A stretch of DNA of 64,000 nucleotides, from assembly GCA_002633005.1 (NCBI GenBank), contig NMRA01000034.1, forward strand, positions 767,766 to 831,765, given 5' to 3'. Both the position numbers and the translations under genes were made by a program. Below, piece by piece: positions 11,067 to 23,375 of this stretch (its first letter is position 1; each line of letters starts with the position of its first letter). Under the pieces are notes generated by a model. That model was not told where the DNA came from. It did not search any database and was given only the letters and a program-made list of their open reading frames with translations. The DNA comes from Phoronis australis (Eukaryota > Phoronida > Phoronidae).

Positions 11067-12174
11067 AACTTGGAATCCAGCTTTCTCTCAAGATCACGTA
11101 TACGTGGACTTGGAACTGAATATTCATTTGGGCAGTCAGGCGAATTTTTTGTTCAGTTCTAAGAATTTTTGTAATTAGTGGCCTCTTGAGCACCCATTTT
11201 CTTCTGTAGCGAACTTGTGCCAAAGAATTGAAGAAACATGTGAATTTTTAAGTCAATTATTGTTTGGTGAATAAGATCACCAATAGCTGAAAAAGCATTG
11301 CTTAAAATTACATAATTTTATTATTTGATTTGAATCTCTGGAATCTCATTAGAATCCAGTGAGATTCTCACTTTTTCACAAGGGAGCTAGTAGGCAACAC
11401 GTAGGCTCTCGATTGCCTGTTAGGGGGTACAATACTTCCCACTGCTTTCTGTACGAATTTCATCCCGTGTATTTTAAATGCCGGGCGGTAGGCCAATTCT
11501 GGTCACCGATTAAGAGTTTTCACCTCGTCAAAAATACATTCCACACTTAAAATTATCACTTAAAAAAGCACTCACTTTCTCCAGTGGTCCTTTCTACTTC
11601 TACATATATCTTCCATGAAGCTTAGTTACGAGAATTGATGTGACTTTGGCGAAGAATTCCAACTCCATTTTTTGGTCACCGTTAAGTGTTGCACATCGCG
11701 CGATAACCACAAATTATTTCAACTGAATCACGTGAGTAAGACAAAAGGCTAGCGCGAGACTGAGCAAACCGCGTGGCACTGGCGTGTGACACTTGCAAAA
11801 TAGTATGGGGAGATATGAGGTGAAATTTGTAAGATTTGTGTCCCTTGGACTTCTTATTCGTCAACATGCATGATTTCATGCAACTTCCTCAAAATGCCAC
11901 CTAGTAAGAGAAACTCGAGCAAACCCCGACAGATTTTCATCGATTTTTTCAAATTATCTTGACTGAATTGTCTCCAGACTTATTGTTTGTGTTAATTATA
12001 ACTCCATGTGCATATATGGATGTTTCATTTGATCTTATTTCCTGTATTTTGAAATTCGTAACTTTTTGTGGGGATGTACTGTCGTCCCTGTATGCTTGCA
12101 GCATCCAGGGCGACGTAATTGCCTTGGGAGCTAGCTGCTTGAGCTCTGCGTGGTAGTTACAAAAGGTACCCACA

Positions 12175-12610
12175 TCATGAGAACTTATTTTGATCTTTTC
12201 GAACATACCTCTATAACCATGAGTAAAGAAGGGAGTACTGCATTTGCCATTACACCTGAACTTAGAATTGCTGGATGTTTGCCGAGGTTCGCTGCAATCT
12301 TGCCTCTACGTGACGCACATGATTACATTCTGCTTGACTATTTATTAGGGTCAGGCTATGAAGCGTACGATTGAAGGTCTTTAAGCAGTTGCCAATCACA
12401 ACGATGGACAAGCACGTCACGTAGTGGGGAGAGAGTGAACCTCACCACAGCAACAGGTAGTCATGTGCATCATGTAACCGCTAGATTGCAAACTTTGCCA
12501 GACTTTTGGCGATTCTATGATCCTAAGTAATGGTGTTTGCAATACTCCCTTTGTTACTAACCGCATGGTGTATAGTAGAGGTATGTTCTACAAGATCGAA
12601 ATAAGGTCCC
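12175..12610. repeat. Long imperfect foldback (about 435 bp)
   Basis: Three successive blocks pair in inverted order. CTTATTTTGATCTT...AACATACCTCTA (about 12184-12212) pairs with TAGAGGTATGTT...GATCGAAATAAG (about 12577-12606). AAAGAAGGGAGTACTGCA (about 12226-12243) pairs with TGCAATACTCCCTTTGTTA (about 12537-12557). CGAGGTTCGC...CTACGTGACG (about 12284-12316) pairs with CGTCACGTAG...GTGAACCTCA (about 12415-12443). The whole is one long hairpin with its centre near 12365-12395. No coding capacity is recognised. Confidence 0.75.
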
Positions 12611-13870
12611 ATGCTTGACCAAGGGCACCGCTCATATCCATTAGACATGTGTCTTGTGGTTAAGGTAAAACACAAACATGAAGGGTTTTGGTCATGTATG
12701 TGACACTTTCAGGGAGTTATAGTTAAACTACATTGGTCAAGTAAAATACTAGTGACTCTTGTGTAGTGTACACTTACACTACTGTGGCCAATAGCCACTT
12801 AAAGGGTCCATTTTAAAATCTTTGCCTTTTAGTATCAAATAAAATGGCAAAATATTCATTTCCAATGTCTATTAGTGATCACCACACTATACTCACAATT
12901 TTTTTATAAAAACAACAAGATTTGCAGAGATATTTGACAACGAAAGTCATCTCCCAAGTGTTTTTTGGGGGATGAAATATGTTTGTCAAAAACATGTTTT
13001 CTCGAGGGTGAAATATGTGCCCCCTAGAGTTCATAACAAAGCTTGGTATTCCTGTAGTCGGTTTAGCAATCTCTATTTCATAGAAGTCCAGCTGACTGTA
13101 TAAATTGTTTTTAAACAGAATTTTTTTTTAATACGTGTACTTCAAATTATGTATCAATAGGTGCTGCAGCACAGCATGTTCTAAAAATGTACAAAAAGTG
13201 ATTTGGCGTGACTTGTTTGTTGTTGGGTACATAGAAATATACAGATGACTAAATTTTAGAACAAAAATTATCTTCTTTTTGCAACCAAGTTGAAGGGTAT
13301 TTTAGGTACTTGTGCACAGGTTATATGTTTCCTGATGAGCAAAATGATATAAACTGGTGTTGAATAACTTAGAAAATTCAATCCAATAACATCAAAAGGT
13401 CAATTTCTGGTGAAAATGTGTCCAATGTAGTTCACATTTTTTCCATTAGAAATCCTAATTTCAGAGGCATAATTGATTTAAAAGGGCTTCAGTTTCGGAT
13501 AACTCTTGATGACTACACTTTTTCGACTTCATTTCTTGTCTACCTCAAAAATAAGAGGAGATGGTATGAAATTTTGATCTGAAACACGAAGATCATGCAA
13601 AATCCAACCTTAATCCTAACCTTAAAACTAGACATCGGTCGTGTGTCTCTAAATGCGAGAACCTCACAAAAGTTAAAGGTCATGCAAGACTGCGAGATAT
13701 CACCATGCATTACAAGGGAAGCACATGGTCGTTCTTTACTTGGAGATTCGTGCATCTGCAGAACTGAGCCCAGGACTTTTTTGCCTGCTTAAGGCAATAT
13801 TTACTTGTCAGGTTAGAGGTCGGATGGCTAAGATGTAATCTTTTGTTTTCTAGTTTAATGCGTGTTTTAT

Positions 13871-13880
13871 TTCATTTTAG
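13871..13880 (+). promoter_or_regulatory. Splice acceptor before the zinc-finger coding exon
   Basis: TTTCATTTTAG ending at 13880 has a good pyrimidine tract and lies 34 nt upstream of the start codon. It implies at least one upstream non-coding exon. Confidence 0.55.
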
Positions 13881-13914
13881 GCCGTGAACGTCCTGAACAT
13901 TAATTACTCAACAG

Positions 13915-16119
13915 ATGGAGTCACTGTCGAACATCACAGCCATTTGCTCAAAGCATCATCAACCCGATGTTTATGATGTTTGTGAACCTACTGTCACATC
14001 AAACAGAGACAATCGTAATGCAATGAGTGTCACTGTTGTCGGTATAAAGCAAGAATGTGCTGAGGGCACAACTGACCATTGTGGATCTGGTTTTGAATCA
14101 ACTGTGGTCAATCGCAGTGCAACAGTTATCAGTGTTGATGGTATGGAACAAGAGTGTGATGAAAGCACAGCTGTTGAAAATATAGATGGTTGTAGATCTG
14201 TTGAATCCAATATAGTCAATCACAATGGAACGATTAGTGTAAAACAAGAGTTTTCTGAGGGTGCAGTTGAAGCGAATGCTGACAATTATGGGTCTGGTGG
14301 TCAATCAAGTATGGTCAATCAAAGTACACTTATTTCTTGTTGCAATACTGTACATATGATCTGTCAAAATGCACCACTAAGTATTGGTAATATAAAAGGA
14401 GAGTGTGTTGAGGGCATGACTGTAGAAAATTGTGACAATAGTGGTTCTGATGTTGAATCAAATGTGGCCAACCACAATGAACCAGCTGTTCATGTTAATT
14501 TAAAACGTGAGCGAAGCGATGATGTAATCTTGAGTGACCCGAAAAATCTGTATCATCGCTTTCGTCCAACCGAGCGGCAATCAGTTATAGAGTTGACGAA
14601 ACAAAAGCTCGGTGATCTCTATAAGAAGGCACGTCTTAATCCCCTGTCCACTACCCAGGGTGATGCAAAACGCCCGACACAAAAATACCCAGGATATAGA
14701 CGTACCAAAAAGGTCTTGAATAGTGAAAAACCTAACTCCATGTTCCACTCGACTGAATTTAAACTGGAATGTAAGGATGTTACACAGCTGGAAGCTGTGG
14801 AGGAGAATGAAGGAAAAAATGAAGATAAGGTAGAAAGGGTCCTCACTGGCAAACTGGGCTGGGCTGTTTCGAAGTCAAAAACCAAGCGAGGTGGTGAGGT
14901 ATGGTATGTACATAACATCCCTTCATACAAACTTGAAGAATCTGACAGTCATCAACCGGTTTTAGGACCGAACGGTCAGCAGGTACTCTTCTGTCGAATA
15001 TGCTCTGTGGAAGAAGATTTTGAGTTGCATGTAATGAAGAGGTTACACTATTGTACTGTTTGTTACAAAGTGTTTGATAGTGACGAATGTCTGCAGAAAC
15101 ACATTTTCACCCATTACGACAAGACAACCTTCTGTTGCAGGGTGTGTGACAAGCAGTTTAGCAACCAGAAACTTCTTGCGTCGCACATGCGCATCCACTT
15201 TGACTTAATTAACTACATGTGTCATATATGTGACAAACTGTTCTACACTCGAGGTTTTTTACAAGCTCATGCATGTATGCATGGTACAAGGGAATATTTT
15301 GCGTGCAACATTTGTTCAGTGACGTTCAGAAAGACCAAGCAATTGCAATCTCACGTTGTGACGCACTTTGAAGAAACGGAAGCTCCCTTCCGTTGTGCCG
15401 GGTGCCATTTGTTGTTTCTAGACATTGCGTCGCTTAAGGAACATGTGAAAATGCACAGAATTTACCGGTGCCATTGTGACCAAAGTTTCTCTACCGAATG
15501 GGAACTAGGAGATCACATGCACCGGCACACGGGAGAGAAGCCATACAAGTGTACTGTGTGCGCAAAAGCTTGGTGGACGCATAGCGGCTTGGTAAGGCAT
15601 AGAGAAAATCATGTTCGAGCGGAGCGACACAACTGTGGAGCATGCAGAAAGTGCTTCCTTGTGAAACCTGCCATTGACGATGTGGGCGTGTTACAGACAA
15701 ATGGGTCCAAACTATTCAAGTGCCCCGTGTGCGAAAAATCATTTGCGGCCAAGGAATACGTCATCGCTCACCTAGAGATGCACAAGCAAGAAAAATTGCA
15801 TGAGCGCACGAACTGTGACAAGGTCAGAGGGACCTTTGCTGATGGCTGTTCCAAAGAACGTGATGAAGGACAAGTATTCAGGTGTAGTTTGTGTGAACGA
15901 AAGTCAGCTAGTCTCCTTTTTATTCGAGCTCATGTTAGATTCAGCCACCCTAAGCCGAATGTGTTTATCTGTATTGTATGTGGAGTGACCTTCTTTTGCT
16001 GGAAGGAACTGAAAGTACACAGTCTAAGCCATGTTGCAAGTATGTACAAATGTGACGTGTGCCTGCGGGTTTATCAAAGTTCATTTACTCTGAAGTCGCA
16101 CAGATTTACATGTCAATGA
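13915..16119 (+). CDS. Multi-C2H2 zinc-finger protein, 734 residues, single coding exon
   Basis: A probable nuclear DNA-binding regulator; no orthologue recognised. The N-terminal half (1-200) contains degenerate repeats of 30-50 residues, each with a phrase like IKQEC or VKQEF followed by ESxVVN. Residues 215-240 are basic and helical in character. Zinc fingers by Cys/His positions: 380/383/396/400, 408/411/424/428, 436/439/452/456, 464/467/480/484, 494/497/510/514, 519/521/534/538 (C-x-C spacing), 546/549/562/566, 603/606/619/623, 657/660/673/678 and 686/689/702/706. The last is C2HC type (713/716/729/733). Degenerate fingers lie at 360/363 and 574/577. Only one canonical TGEKP linker is present (539-543), so most fingers may not bind DNA as a regular array. 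The ATG follows a TTTCATTTTAG acceptor ending at 13880, so 5' exons are likely untranslated. The TGA at 16117-16119 is followed by AATAAA at 16357. Confidence 0.93.
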   Translation: MESLSNITAICSKHHQPDVYDVCEPTVTSNRDNRNAMSVTVVGIKQECAEGTTDHCGSGFESTVVNRSATVISVDGMEQECDESTAVENIDGCRSVESNIVNHNGTISVKQEFSEGAVEANADNYGSGGQSSMVNQSTLISCCNTVHMICQNAPLSIGNIKGECVEGMTVENCDNSGSDVESNVANHNEPAVHVNLKRERSDDVILSDPKNLYHRFRPTERQSVIELTKQKLGDLYKKARLNPLSTTQGDAKRPTQKYPGYRRTKKVLNSEKPNSMFHSTEFKLECKDVTQLEAVEENEGKNEDKVERVLTGKLGWAVSKSKTKRGGEVWYVHNIPSYKLEESDSHQPVLGPNGQQVLFCRICSVEEDFELHVMKRLHYCTVCYKVFDSDECLQKHIFTHYDKTTFCCRVCDKQFSNQKLLASHMRIHFDLINYMCHICDKLFYTRGFLQAHACMHGTREYFACNICSVTFRKTKQLQSHVVTHFEETEAPFRCAGCHLLFLDIASLKEHVKMHRIYRCHCDQSFSTEWELGDHMHRHTGEKPYKCTVCAKAWWTHSGLVRHRENHVRAERHNCGACRKCFLVKPAIDDVGVLQTNGSKLFKCPVCEKSFAAKEYVIAHLEMHKQEKLHERTNCDKVRGTFADGCSKERDEGQVFRCSLCERKSASLLFIRAHVRFSHPKPNVFICIVCGVTFFCWKELKVHSLSHVASMYKCDVCLRVYQSSFTLKSHRFTCQ

Positions 16120-16356
16120 CCTAGTAATTGCCTACTTTGTTGTCTTCTGCATTGCCAACATCTGCTTGATCGCCATTTTTGTTGTCGCACCACAGCGGTA
16201 TGTGTACCAACAATGATGATGGAAAGGGGACGTTTCATATTAGCGCTCTTTAGAGTAATGAGTTGCATGAAAGTTGACTTAACGATTCATCCAGACTCAG
16301 CTTTGGTGGATAGAAGTTCATTAGTGCTTAGTGGTTCATTAATTTAAAAATAGAGG

Positions 16357-16362
16357 AATAAA
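16357..16362 (+). terminator. Poly(A) signal of the zinc-finger gene
   Basis: AATAAA, 238 nt after the stop codon, inside AT-rich sequence. It is the first canonical signal downstream on this strand and implies a 3' UTR of roughly 260 nt. Confidence 0.7.
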
Positions 16363-17934
16363 GCAAATAGTCAAAACTTAACATTTTACAATTAGTTTTT
16401 AGTTCACTAATTTGTTTTAGCTTTTTGACACCGGCTGGGATCGACATTCCCACACTTTATCAACTGCAGCTATTGGCTTTGTTAAGGATTCTTCCTCATA
16501 GTGGGACATGTGTTCGTCCATTTTCTTTTTCAAAATGTTTTCCTTTTGTTAGGCATTAGTACATGCCACTGCAGAGCAGTGGAAATTTGATAGCATTGTA
16601 ATAGCAGTGTCAAAACGCTGTTTGTACCTGTGGCTTGAAACGTCCCGTCCTCATTACATGGGATCTGTAGGTAGCGCTGAATACCGGTTCACGTAAGACA
16701 TGATAGCCATCTGGGGGGATACTGAATTTCAATATGGTGTGGCTAATTAGAGTCAGGTATTAAAGCCATGCACTGTGCCATAGTTGCAAAATCTACTTTG
16801 GTATAAATGCCAGAATCTAATCTTGTATGAATGTATTGTTAACAGAATTTATGCATTTTTTACTGAGATGAAGCTCTGTGTTAAAAATGTTCATTTTGAG
16901 GCTACGTAATGTTTACATTGAACTATGTTGTGTTCTCATTGACGTACATGGCAGAGGAATCTAGTCAAATTAACGTAAAATTGCATTTGTTTCTTTTTTA
17001 CTTTTTAGTGAATATGTGAACATGTAATATAGAAAAGACTGCAATACTGGTAGACTAGTTACCAATTATGAATGAAAGATGCAAGCTTTTCCGTGCATGC
17101 TCACAGAATGTCATGTAGGCAAGTTTGACATATGACCCAAAATAATTTACTCAACAGTAATTTTATCTGCAAATGTTAGCTGGATAAAAGCAAATTCAGT
17201 GATGGATAAGGATGTATTTTTTATTTGTCCGTTAATAAATGCACTTTTAGGTATATAATCTTTTATTACAATTTCTTCTTTTTGTTTTTGCTTAAATCTT
17301 GAAATGAACACTCATTGTGTGCAGCTTGATTAAATATGGCATTGCAAACTGCTCATGAAATCTAACATAAAAAATTAAGAGAATTTCGCTGTAATACATT
17401 TTTGCCAACTAAGTCATTTTTCTTGGGACAGGCCCCCAAGCCTCATGAATTAAAATCGCCAGTAAATCCACCAGGAAAAAATAGAGTTTAAAAGGGTCAC
17501 AAATAATTGGGATCAAAACAATTTATTGGCAAAAACTGCAGTAAGATAAGTTTTCTAGCCGATGCTGTGTCCGACAATTTAAATTCAGACTCTCAGTCAA
17601 ACTTGCCCCAATTTTTGTGTACAAGAAGCAATTTGTGTGAGAACATGAAATGGCAATTTGGGGGGGGGGGCAGAATTTCTCAAATTCAGCACGAAGAGTC
17701 TATGACTCACAGACACACAAATACTGGTAAGACGGCTATTACATAGATATCTTGAAGTCATTAAATCCATTGCATTTCTTCTGAATTCTCACCAAAACTT
17801 TAACGAAGCACAACGCATACATCTTTATAGACGTACTCCAACAATTCGACACTCGGTCCAACAGTTAACATGACTTTAAACCAGTATTTCATCATAATAC
17901 ACAACTTTTAAGTTTAGCCCACTCATCTTAAGGT

Positions 17935-18100
17935 AATTGACCTATTGTCAGGACTTAGAGGCTTAAGTTACCAATCAAAACGCAGCATTCTTGACACACC
18001 TTTGTTTCCAAGCCGCCATTTTACCCGACAACACGTTGCTGGGTAAAACTTATTATTTGTCGACATTTCGCAAGGGGGTAGAGCTTGCGATAGGTCAATT
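17935..18100. mobile_element. Short MITE, about 166 bp
   Basis: The left end AATTGACCTATTGTC and the right end GCGATAGGTCAATT are inverted repeats of about 14 bp. The internal sequence is unique. No transposase is present. Confidence 0.6.
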
Positions 18101-21100
18101 GGTCTCTAACTGCTGTTTCTTTGGAGAGGATCTCGGGAATTCAAAAGAACCGATAGTTTGTTATTGCTAGAGACCAGACTAGACAACTTGGCTCGTCATG
18201 GTATGTCATTTTATGTGGTGAACTCAAGTTTTGAATAACGAACTGTTGGATCTTTAAAAACCCAGAAATCCCTTCTCATCTGAGTGAGGAACAAGTTGTG
18301 AAAATTTTAAAGTGTTAAGTGGTCTAAACCTACCACTCGCTTCTTGGGTGGAACACGGGTTTTTCCGCCACGTTAAATTTCTCTCGTCTCGTACAAAATA
18401 ATTATTCAAACTTAGTTCAACAAAACATGGAGCATTTATTGTTACTGCAAGTTTTCAAAACAAATAATTCAACTAGTATGCACAAATAATAAACTTGACC
18501 AGTAATGTTATTTTACAGTATGCATCTTGAGACATAGTGCCGTATTTAAAAGTGGTAATTGCCTACTTTCAGATTTTTTAAACTGAAATTAAATTCTCCA
18601 AGTGTTGCTTTGAGTCTACAGGAAAAGTTGACAACCAAATTTAAGTGAAAGGTTCGTTTTGAAAGGATGTCACAAAATCATCACTGGTACACAGAGGCTG
18701 TCTATCAAAAAGTGGATTTTTCCCATTTCTGGGATGCCCGGAATGTAACTGATAATTCAATCCAATTTGTTGAATGTTACATTGCACATCACAGAATGGA
18801 ACATGAAGTTGCAAACTCTGTCCGACAAGGTAGTTCGTCCATACCCGTCAACGTTACCAACCAGTGCGCCTAAACTGGGGAAGTAAAAAATGAAACGAGG
18901 GTGTTCAAAGACAAAATTTCTAAGAAGTAGCTGTGGGCATTCACGCAGACGGCCAATTGGTATAAATGCACTGTACTAGCGTGAAAGGGAAGAATATTTT
19001 ACAGTTCTGACACAGTTACACAGTTACTCGGAGGTGAGCATTTAACATTTTGGGAGCTAAAATTTGCTTGAGTTAGATATTCACAAAAATTCGGGTCCTT
19101 TCAAGAAAGACGATGTAGGCAATGAATCAAGCATGGGTGTTAAAAGTGAAAATTTAGAAATTTTGAGCATGCGTGAAGCTGATTTGGGCATTAACTCAGA
19201 CAAGTATGGAATGTTCGTTTTGATGACCTAAACAAGCGAGAACAATTGAATCTGAAATGTTGATACATAGTCTATTGCTGTTCAACAGAAGAAGTGTACC
19301 TATGACATAAAGGCTACGCACGTTAGAGATGTGGTACTTGCAACAAAAGACAACCACCATACAAAATAACAGGCGAATAACAGTTAATGTCGACACCAAT
19401 CCCTATCCAACACGAATACCACAGTTACTACAGCTGTAGCTCAAAAATGAATAGTAGAGCTATAAGTAGATTTTCCTTTACGTTATGGTCCAAACATGTC
19501 ATCTTCCATTCACGTTGATGGTGTCATGAGGTCTGCCCTGAAAAACAGGTCACATTGATTAGGAAGGCCCATATCCATGGACTTGATGGGGACATACAAC
19601 CAAACATGATAAACTGCAAATTACAACCTTTCTAATATTTGATAAAATGTAGAGCCATCAATGAAATGCATACTATCAATACTTGAACCTAGTCTACTAA
19701 AGTGTACAGAAGGCTATCCACATCAAAGCCCTAAAACCTCCCAATAAGCTAGGTGGTGCCAGATTTAAATTGTTGTCTGCATGAAACAAGGGTATTAACA
19801 ATGTCACTACACAAATGAGATCCCACATGACTCTAGTTCCCGCAGGTAGTAGTCAACAATATCCCAAACGACATGTCTCCAAGAATGTATGAATCAAGGA
19901 AAATACAGTACAACAGACCAGGTTCAAGTAGTAATATTATTTGATAAATACCCTTTTTCACTTAGGACAAGAAGTACAAGTACGAGGACAACACAGGAAC
20001 TCTAATGATCGTACTTGGTGCATGTACAGAGTAAAAGAAACATTTGCAGTCTCTGATCATGTCACCCATGACAGGAGTGAGCCAAGTATAAAGCAAATGA
20101 ATTCAATTTAATTTGACAATGCAGTAAGAATCTAAGCAGTGAAAATGTACCACAAATTACACCCCAGTTTGTAACGTTTGATTAATTCAATGCATGCACA
20201 CTTGAATATGTCTTTAGGTTAGCAAGTGTTAAAATCTGCTGACAAGGGTAGTTTCCCCACCTAAAACAACTCGATTGGGGGGGGGCACACAATCAATAAT
20301 AACAGAAATACCCCTCCCCCCAGCACAAAATGGCATCGGCTACATGAGTAACCCCACATAAGTGAAAGAGAACTGCTACTGAAGGAGATGGAAGGAAGTA
20401 AATGTTACAGTGTGAAGGAAACAAATTTTATACATTGTGATTCCTAGTATCCAACATTATGTATACTGTGGAGTTGTTCAGCTAAATTTCTCTATCAACC
20501 TGTGGTAAATTATAGACTGTATCTATTCTCAAAACTGTTTCTGGAGCAATAAGAATTTGGAGAGCTCCCTCAAGTTCAGTACTAAATGTGTTTTGGCAAC
20601 TGTAGAAGTAAAAAACCTTCATGTTTAAACTAGGACTCCTTGCTCTAAAATTGGTCTCAATTTGGGCAATAGTCTGGTATAATGTGCCAGCATTTTGAGA
20701 ACCAGTTGGCGCAGGTCACTGAAGAGAAGTAGTTCTCAAAAAGTGGGCATGTTACATCATGCTGTTGGCCTCAGCTTGTACACTGCATCAACCTCATTAA
20801 GATTAGAAATGAATAATGATCTTGGTAACAACTGTCAAATGTGGCTTATGACTTAAATCATTATGACTTGAGGTACAAAAAGCATAGGAGCTATCAGTTT
20901 AGGACAAAGTGAGAGAAATGGAGTGGTTCTGTCATTCAACAACATGGAGAGGAAATGATTCCATGGATGCTCACCTAAATTCCAGCTACAATCCCTAAAT
21001 CTCAGTGGTAGAAATTCCAGGTAAACGTCTCGCAGTTCCACACACACACCAAAAATGTTCCACACTCAGTGACCAGTCACAGACCTTGGAGCCAGTAAAT

Positions 21101-21759
21101 GGATCCCTTAGACTAGAGGTCTGTCATCAGTAATGCAGCATTTCCAATGCATGTGGAGTTTAGGGGAGTGGGTCTAGGATTTGTACCACAAGTTCGGTGT
21201 TCGCTAGTCAGAGACAAGGGTTCAGGAGATCGTAACTGAAATTTTGAGGTGTGGCCAAGGAATCGTTTCCACCCCCCAAAACAAGAGACTGAGTTCATAC
21301 CAGGTGCATGACACATTAAACATAGCTGGATACTAAAACTGTAGAAAGCGACTGTGGGAAGTATGCATGAGATACAAGCTTGCAAGGAGTGCATGAGCAA
21401 AAAGGAAGAGAAATGGCAGTTAGGTACTTGGGGATGTGCTGCATTGTAACAGAACACATTCAGCGATTTGGTAAAACGAGACATTACCCGGTTTGAGGAA
21501 AGGTTAATAAATGAATGTTAAGAAACCGTTCTTTGCAAAATTTAAGCCATGCATGATGTGGGAACTCAAATCCGAAATAGTGGAATTTAATTAAACTGAA
21601 TTTTGCAGTTATGATCATTTCTTGCCCGTGTTTTATGAGGTACACCATCTAGTTCATTCAGGTACTTCATAGCTACTAAAATACTGCAGAACTTTCATAA
21701 ACTTTTGTTCATACACTTGAACAAAATCAGGTCAAATGGATGACACTCTGTTTTCGAGC

Positions 21760-22140
21760 CAGCGCCGACGGAAAGCTACGATCCAAGCTGTGTGCCTCAA
21801 GTGAAATTTACTTTACGTCATCGTTACACACACACAGCACCATGAAATAGTCACTGACAAGAAAACTACATTAGAATTAAATAGCGTGGATGCAATACAT
21901 GAGGTCATAATAAGTGAGTGAGAGATTTGTCAGATGATGCAATAATTAACTTTCAAGGGAAACCGACTGTAATTGGCTAAATACATATTAACTCACTTGT
22001 TACACGCAAAACGATTTATGCTCGCAACATTCACTTTATCGCCTTGAGAGGCAAAATCTTGACAGTATAGTTTGATGCAGACGTGAGCTATAAGCTGAAC
22101 TCATTTTCATTGAACGAACGTAGCTTTCCGTCTACGCCCT
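21760..22140. mobile_element. MITE with GACGGAAAGCTACG terminal repeats
   Basis: GACGGAAAGCTACG at 21767-21780 is repeated exactly in reverse complement at 22119-22132. The flanking bases (GCGCC and GGGCGTA in inverted sense) also partly match. The element of about 370 bp has no coding capacity. Confidence 0.65.
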
Positions 22141-22289
22141 TAAGGATGACTGGCGGACAACGATATATGACCAACTGTCAGTTGCCTATCCCCTACAGCC
22201 CTTGAAACGCCTCACTGCCGTCCATTAAAAACTAATTAGCTGAGAGTTTGTCTTGGTAATCAAAGTATGGAAGTGGACACTGGCAGAAT

Positions 22290-22550
22290 ATTAACAGACT
22301 ACCCAAACAACACGACTCGCACACTTAAGAACATGGCTGGCAGACTTCTAAACTCAACTCATCAAATCACCAACACAGCCACACACTCACAAAACACAGC
22401 TTACACACCCAAAAAAATGACTCACTGAAGAGTGAGTGGGCTGCAATTATGGACCGCGTTTGTATGTCAGCGAACTTAGTTACTGGTCCAGGAGACATGT
22501 TCATGACTGCAGAGCTGTGTTCATGAGTAAATGAGTCAAGTTGTTCAGCT
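22290..22550. repeat. Degenerate relative of the foldback element
   Basis: The left half repeats ACACGACTCGCACAC- and CACACTCACAAAACACAGC-type phrases; the right half carries the opposite-sense forms (GCGTTTGTATGTCAGCG, GAGCTGTGTTCATGAGT). The two halves do not pair well over long stretches, so this is a tentative older copy of the element at 33701-34117. Confidence 0.4.
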
Positions 22551-23335
22551 AGCCTGATTAACAAACCTAGAAACTGTTTTTAAATCGTAGAACAACTATC
22601 CCCCCAGAGAGGACCTAAGTTTTCATTGTTGACAATTTATGACGACTGAATTTAGAGCTCATAATAAACAATTCAGTGATGGACCCAGTAAACACAATAT
22701 GAACACGGACTAGGAGGACTATTTCCAGAAATGAACCTCTGAAACAAAAGCAGAAGTTTTATACAACTTTGTGAACAGACAGAAACATCCTGAAACAATG
22801 GAAAGAAGAAATATTTTCAAAACTGTGTCATTCGTTGAAAGTCACCATCTGTACTTTTACAGATGACAACATGCAAGACATTAGTCTCATTGACTTAGAG
22901 ATGTGGCCACCAATCACAAGGTCATACGTCATATTTCTGAGATTTTATTTTCACGACAAACGTCTGTGTTCATACTGTAGTGAATACCGTGGCTGGACAG
23001 TTAAACACGCGGGCGGCACCAGTAAATAATAACACGGCACTATTCATTCCAATGGGTCAGGTCACAGGCCTTAGTTGGGGAGGAGAGGGCTGCCATGTTT
23101 ACAGAGGTCTAACCATGGTATTTATCAGTCCGACCACTGCCTTGTTTCTGAAACCTGAAGTTTCTGAGCAAATCAAACCAAAGTTCATCGCTGAATATGC
23201 CATACACAAGCAAAGGACACTTACTGTTTCTTGGCTTCTGTGACAAAAACATAAACAAATAAAAAGTTACAGAGTCATTTCTCAGACTTATAATAATAAT
23301 TTGGTAGTAAGGGAAATGAGTGAAGTATTCAATTA

Positions 23336-23375
23336 CCACATGCATGCACGCACGCACACACATGCATACATACAC
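23336..23375. repeat. Alternating purine-pyrimidine tract
   Basis: CACATGCATGCACGCACGCA followed by CACACATGCATACATACAC. A short microsatellite-like tract that could adopt Z-DNA. No function can be assigned. Confidence 0.8.

Larger units (their letters stand above)
10741..13880. other. Upstream region of the zinc-finger gene, no coding gene seen
   Basis: About 3.1 kb between the HOP2 promoter and the coding exon of the zinc-finger gene. It holds a hairpin MITE (10961-11066) and a long foldback (12175-12610). One or more untranslated exons of the zinc-finger gene may lie here, because its coding exon is preceded by a good acceptor. I could not pick a donor with confidence. Confidence 0.5.

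Noticed and set aside
14619-14930. Antisense open frame of 103 codons.
   Set aside because: It is a shadow of the zinc-finger coding exon.
16200-16660. Possible inverted repeat around GGGACGTTTCA-like phrases downstream of the zinc-finger gene.
   Set aside because: The matching stretches are short and broken; not enough to call an element.
21113-21484. Minus-strand open frame of 123 codons, the longest outside the four genes apart from the one at 33795-34175.
   Set aside because: Composition and lack of any domain or splice signals fit a chance frame.
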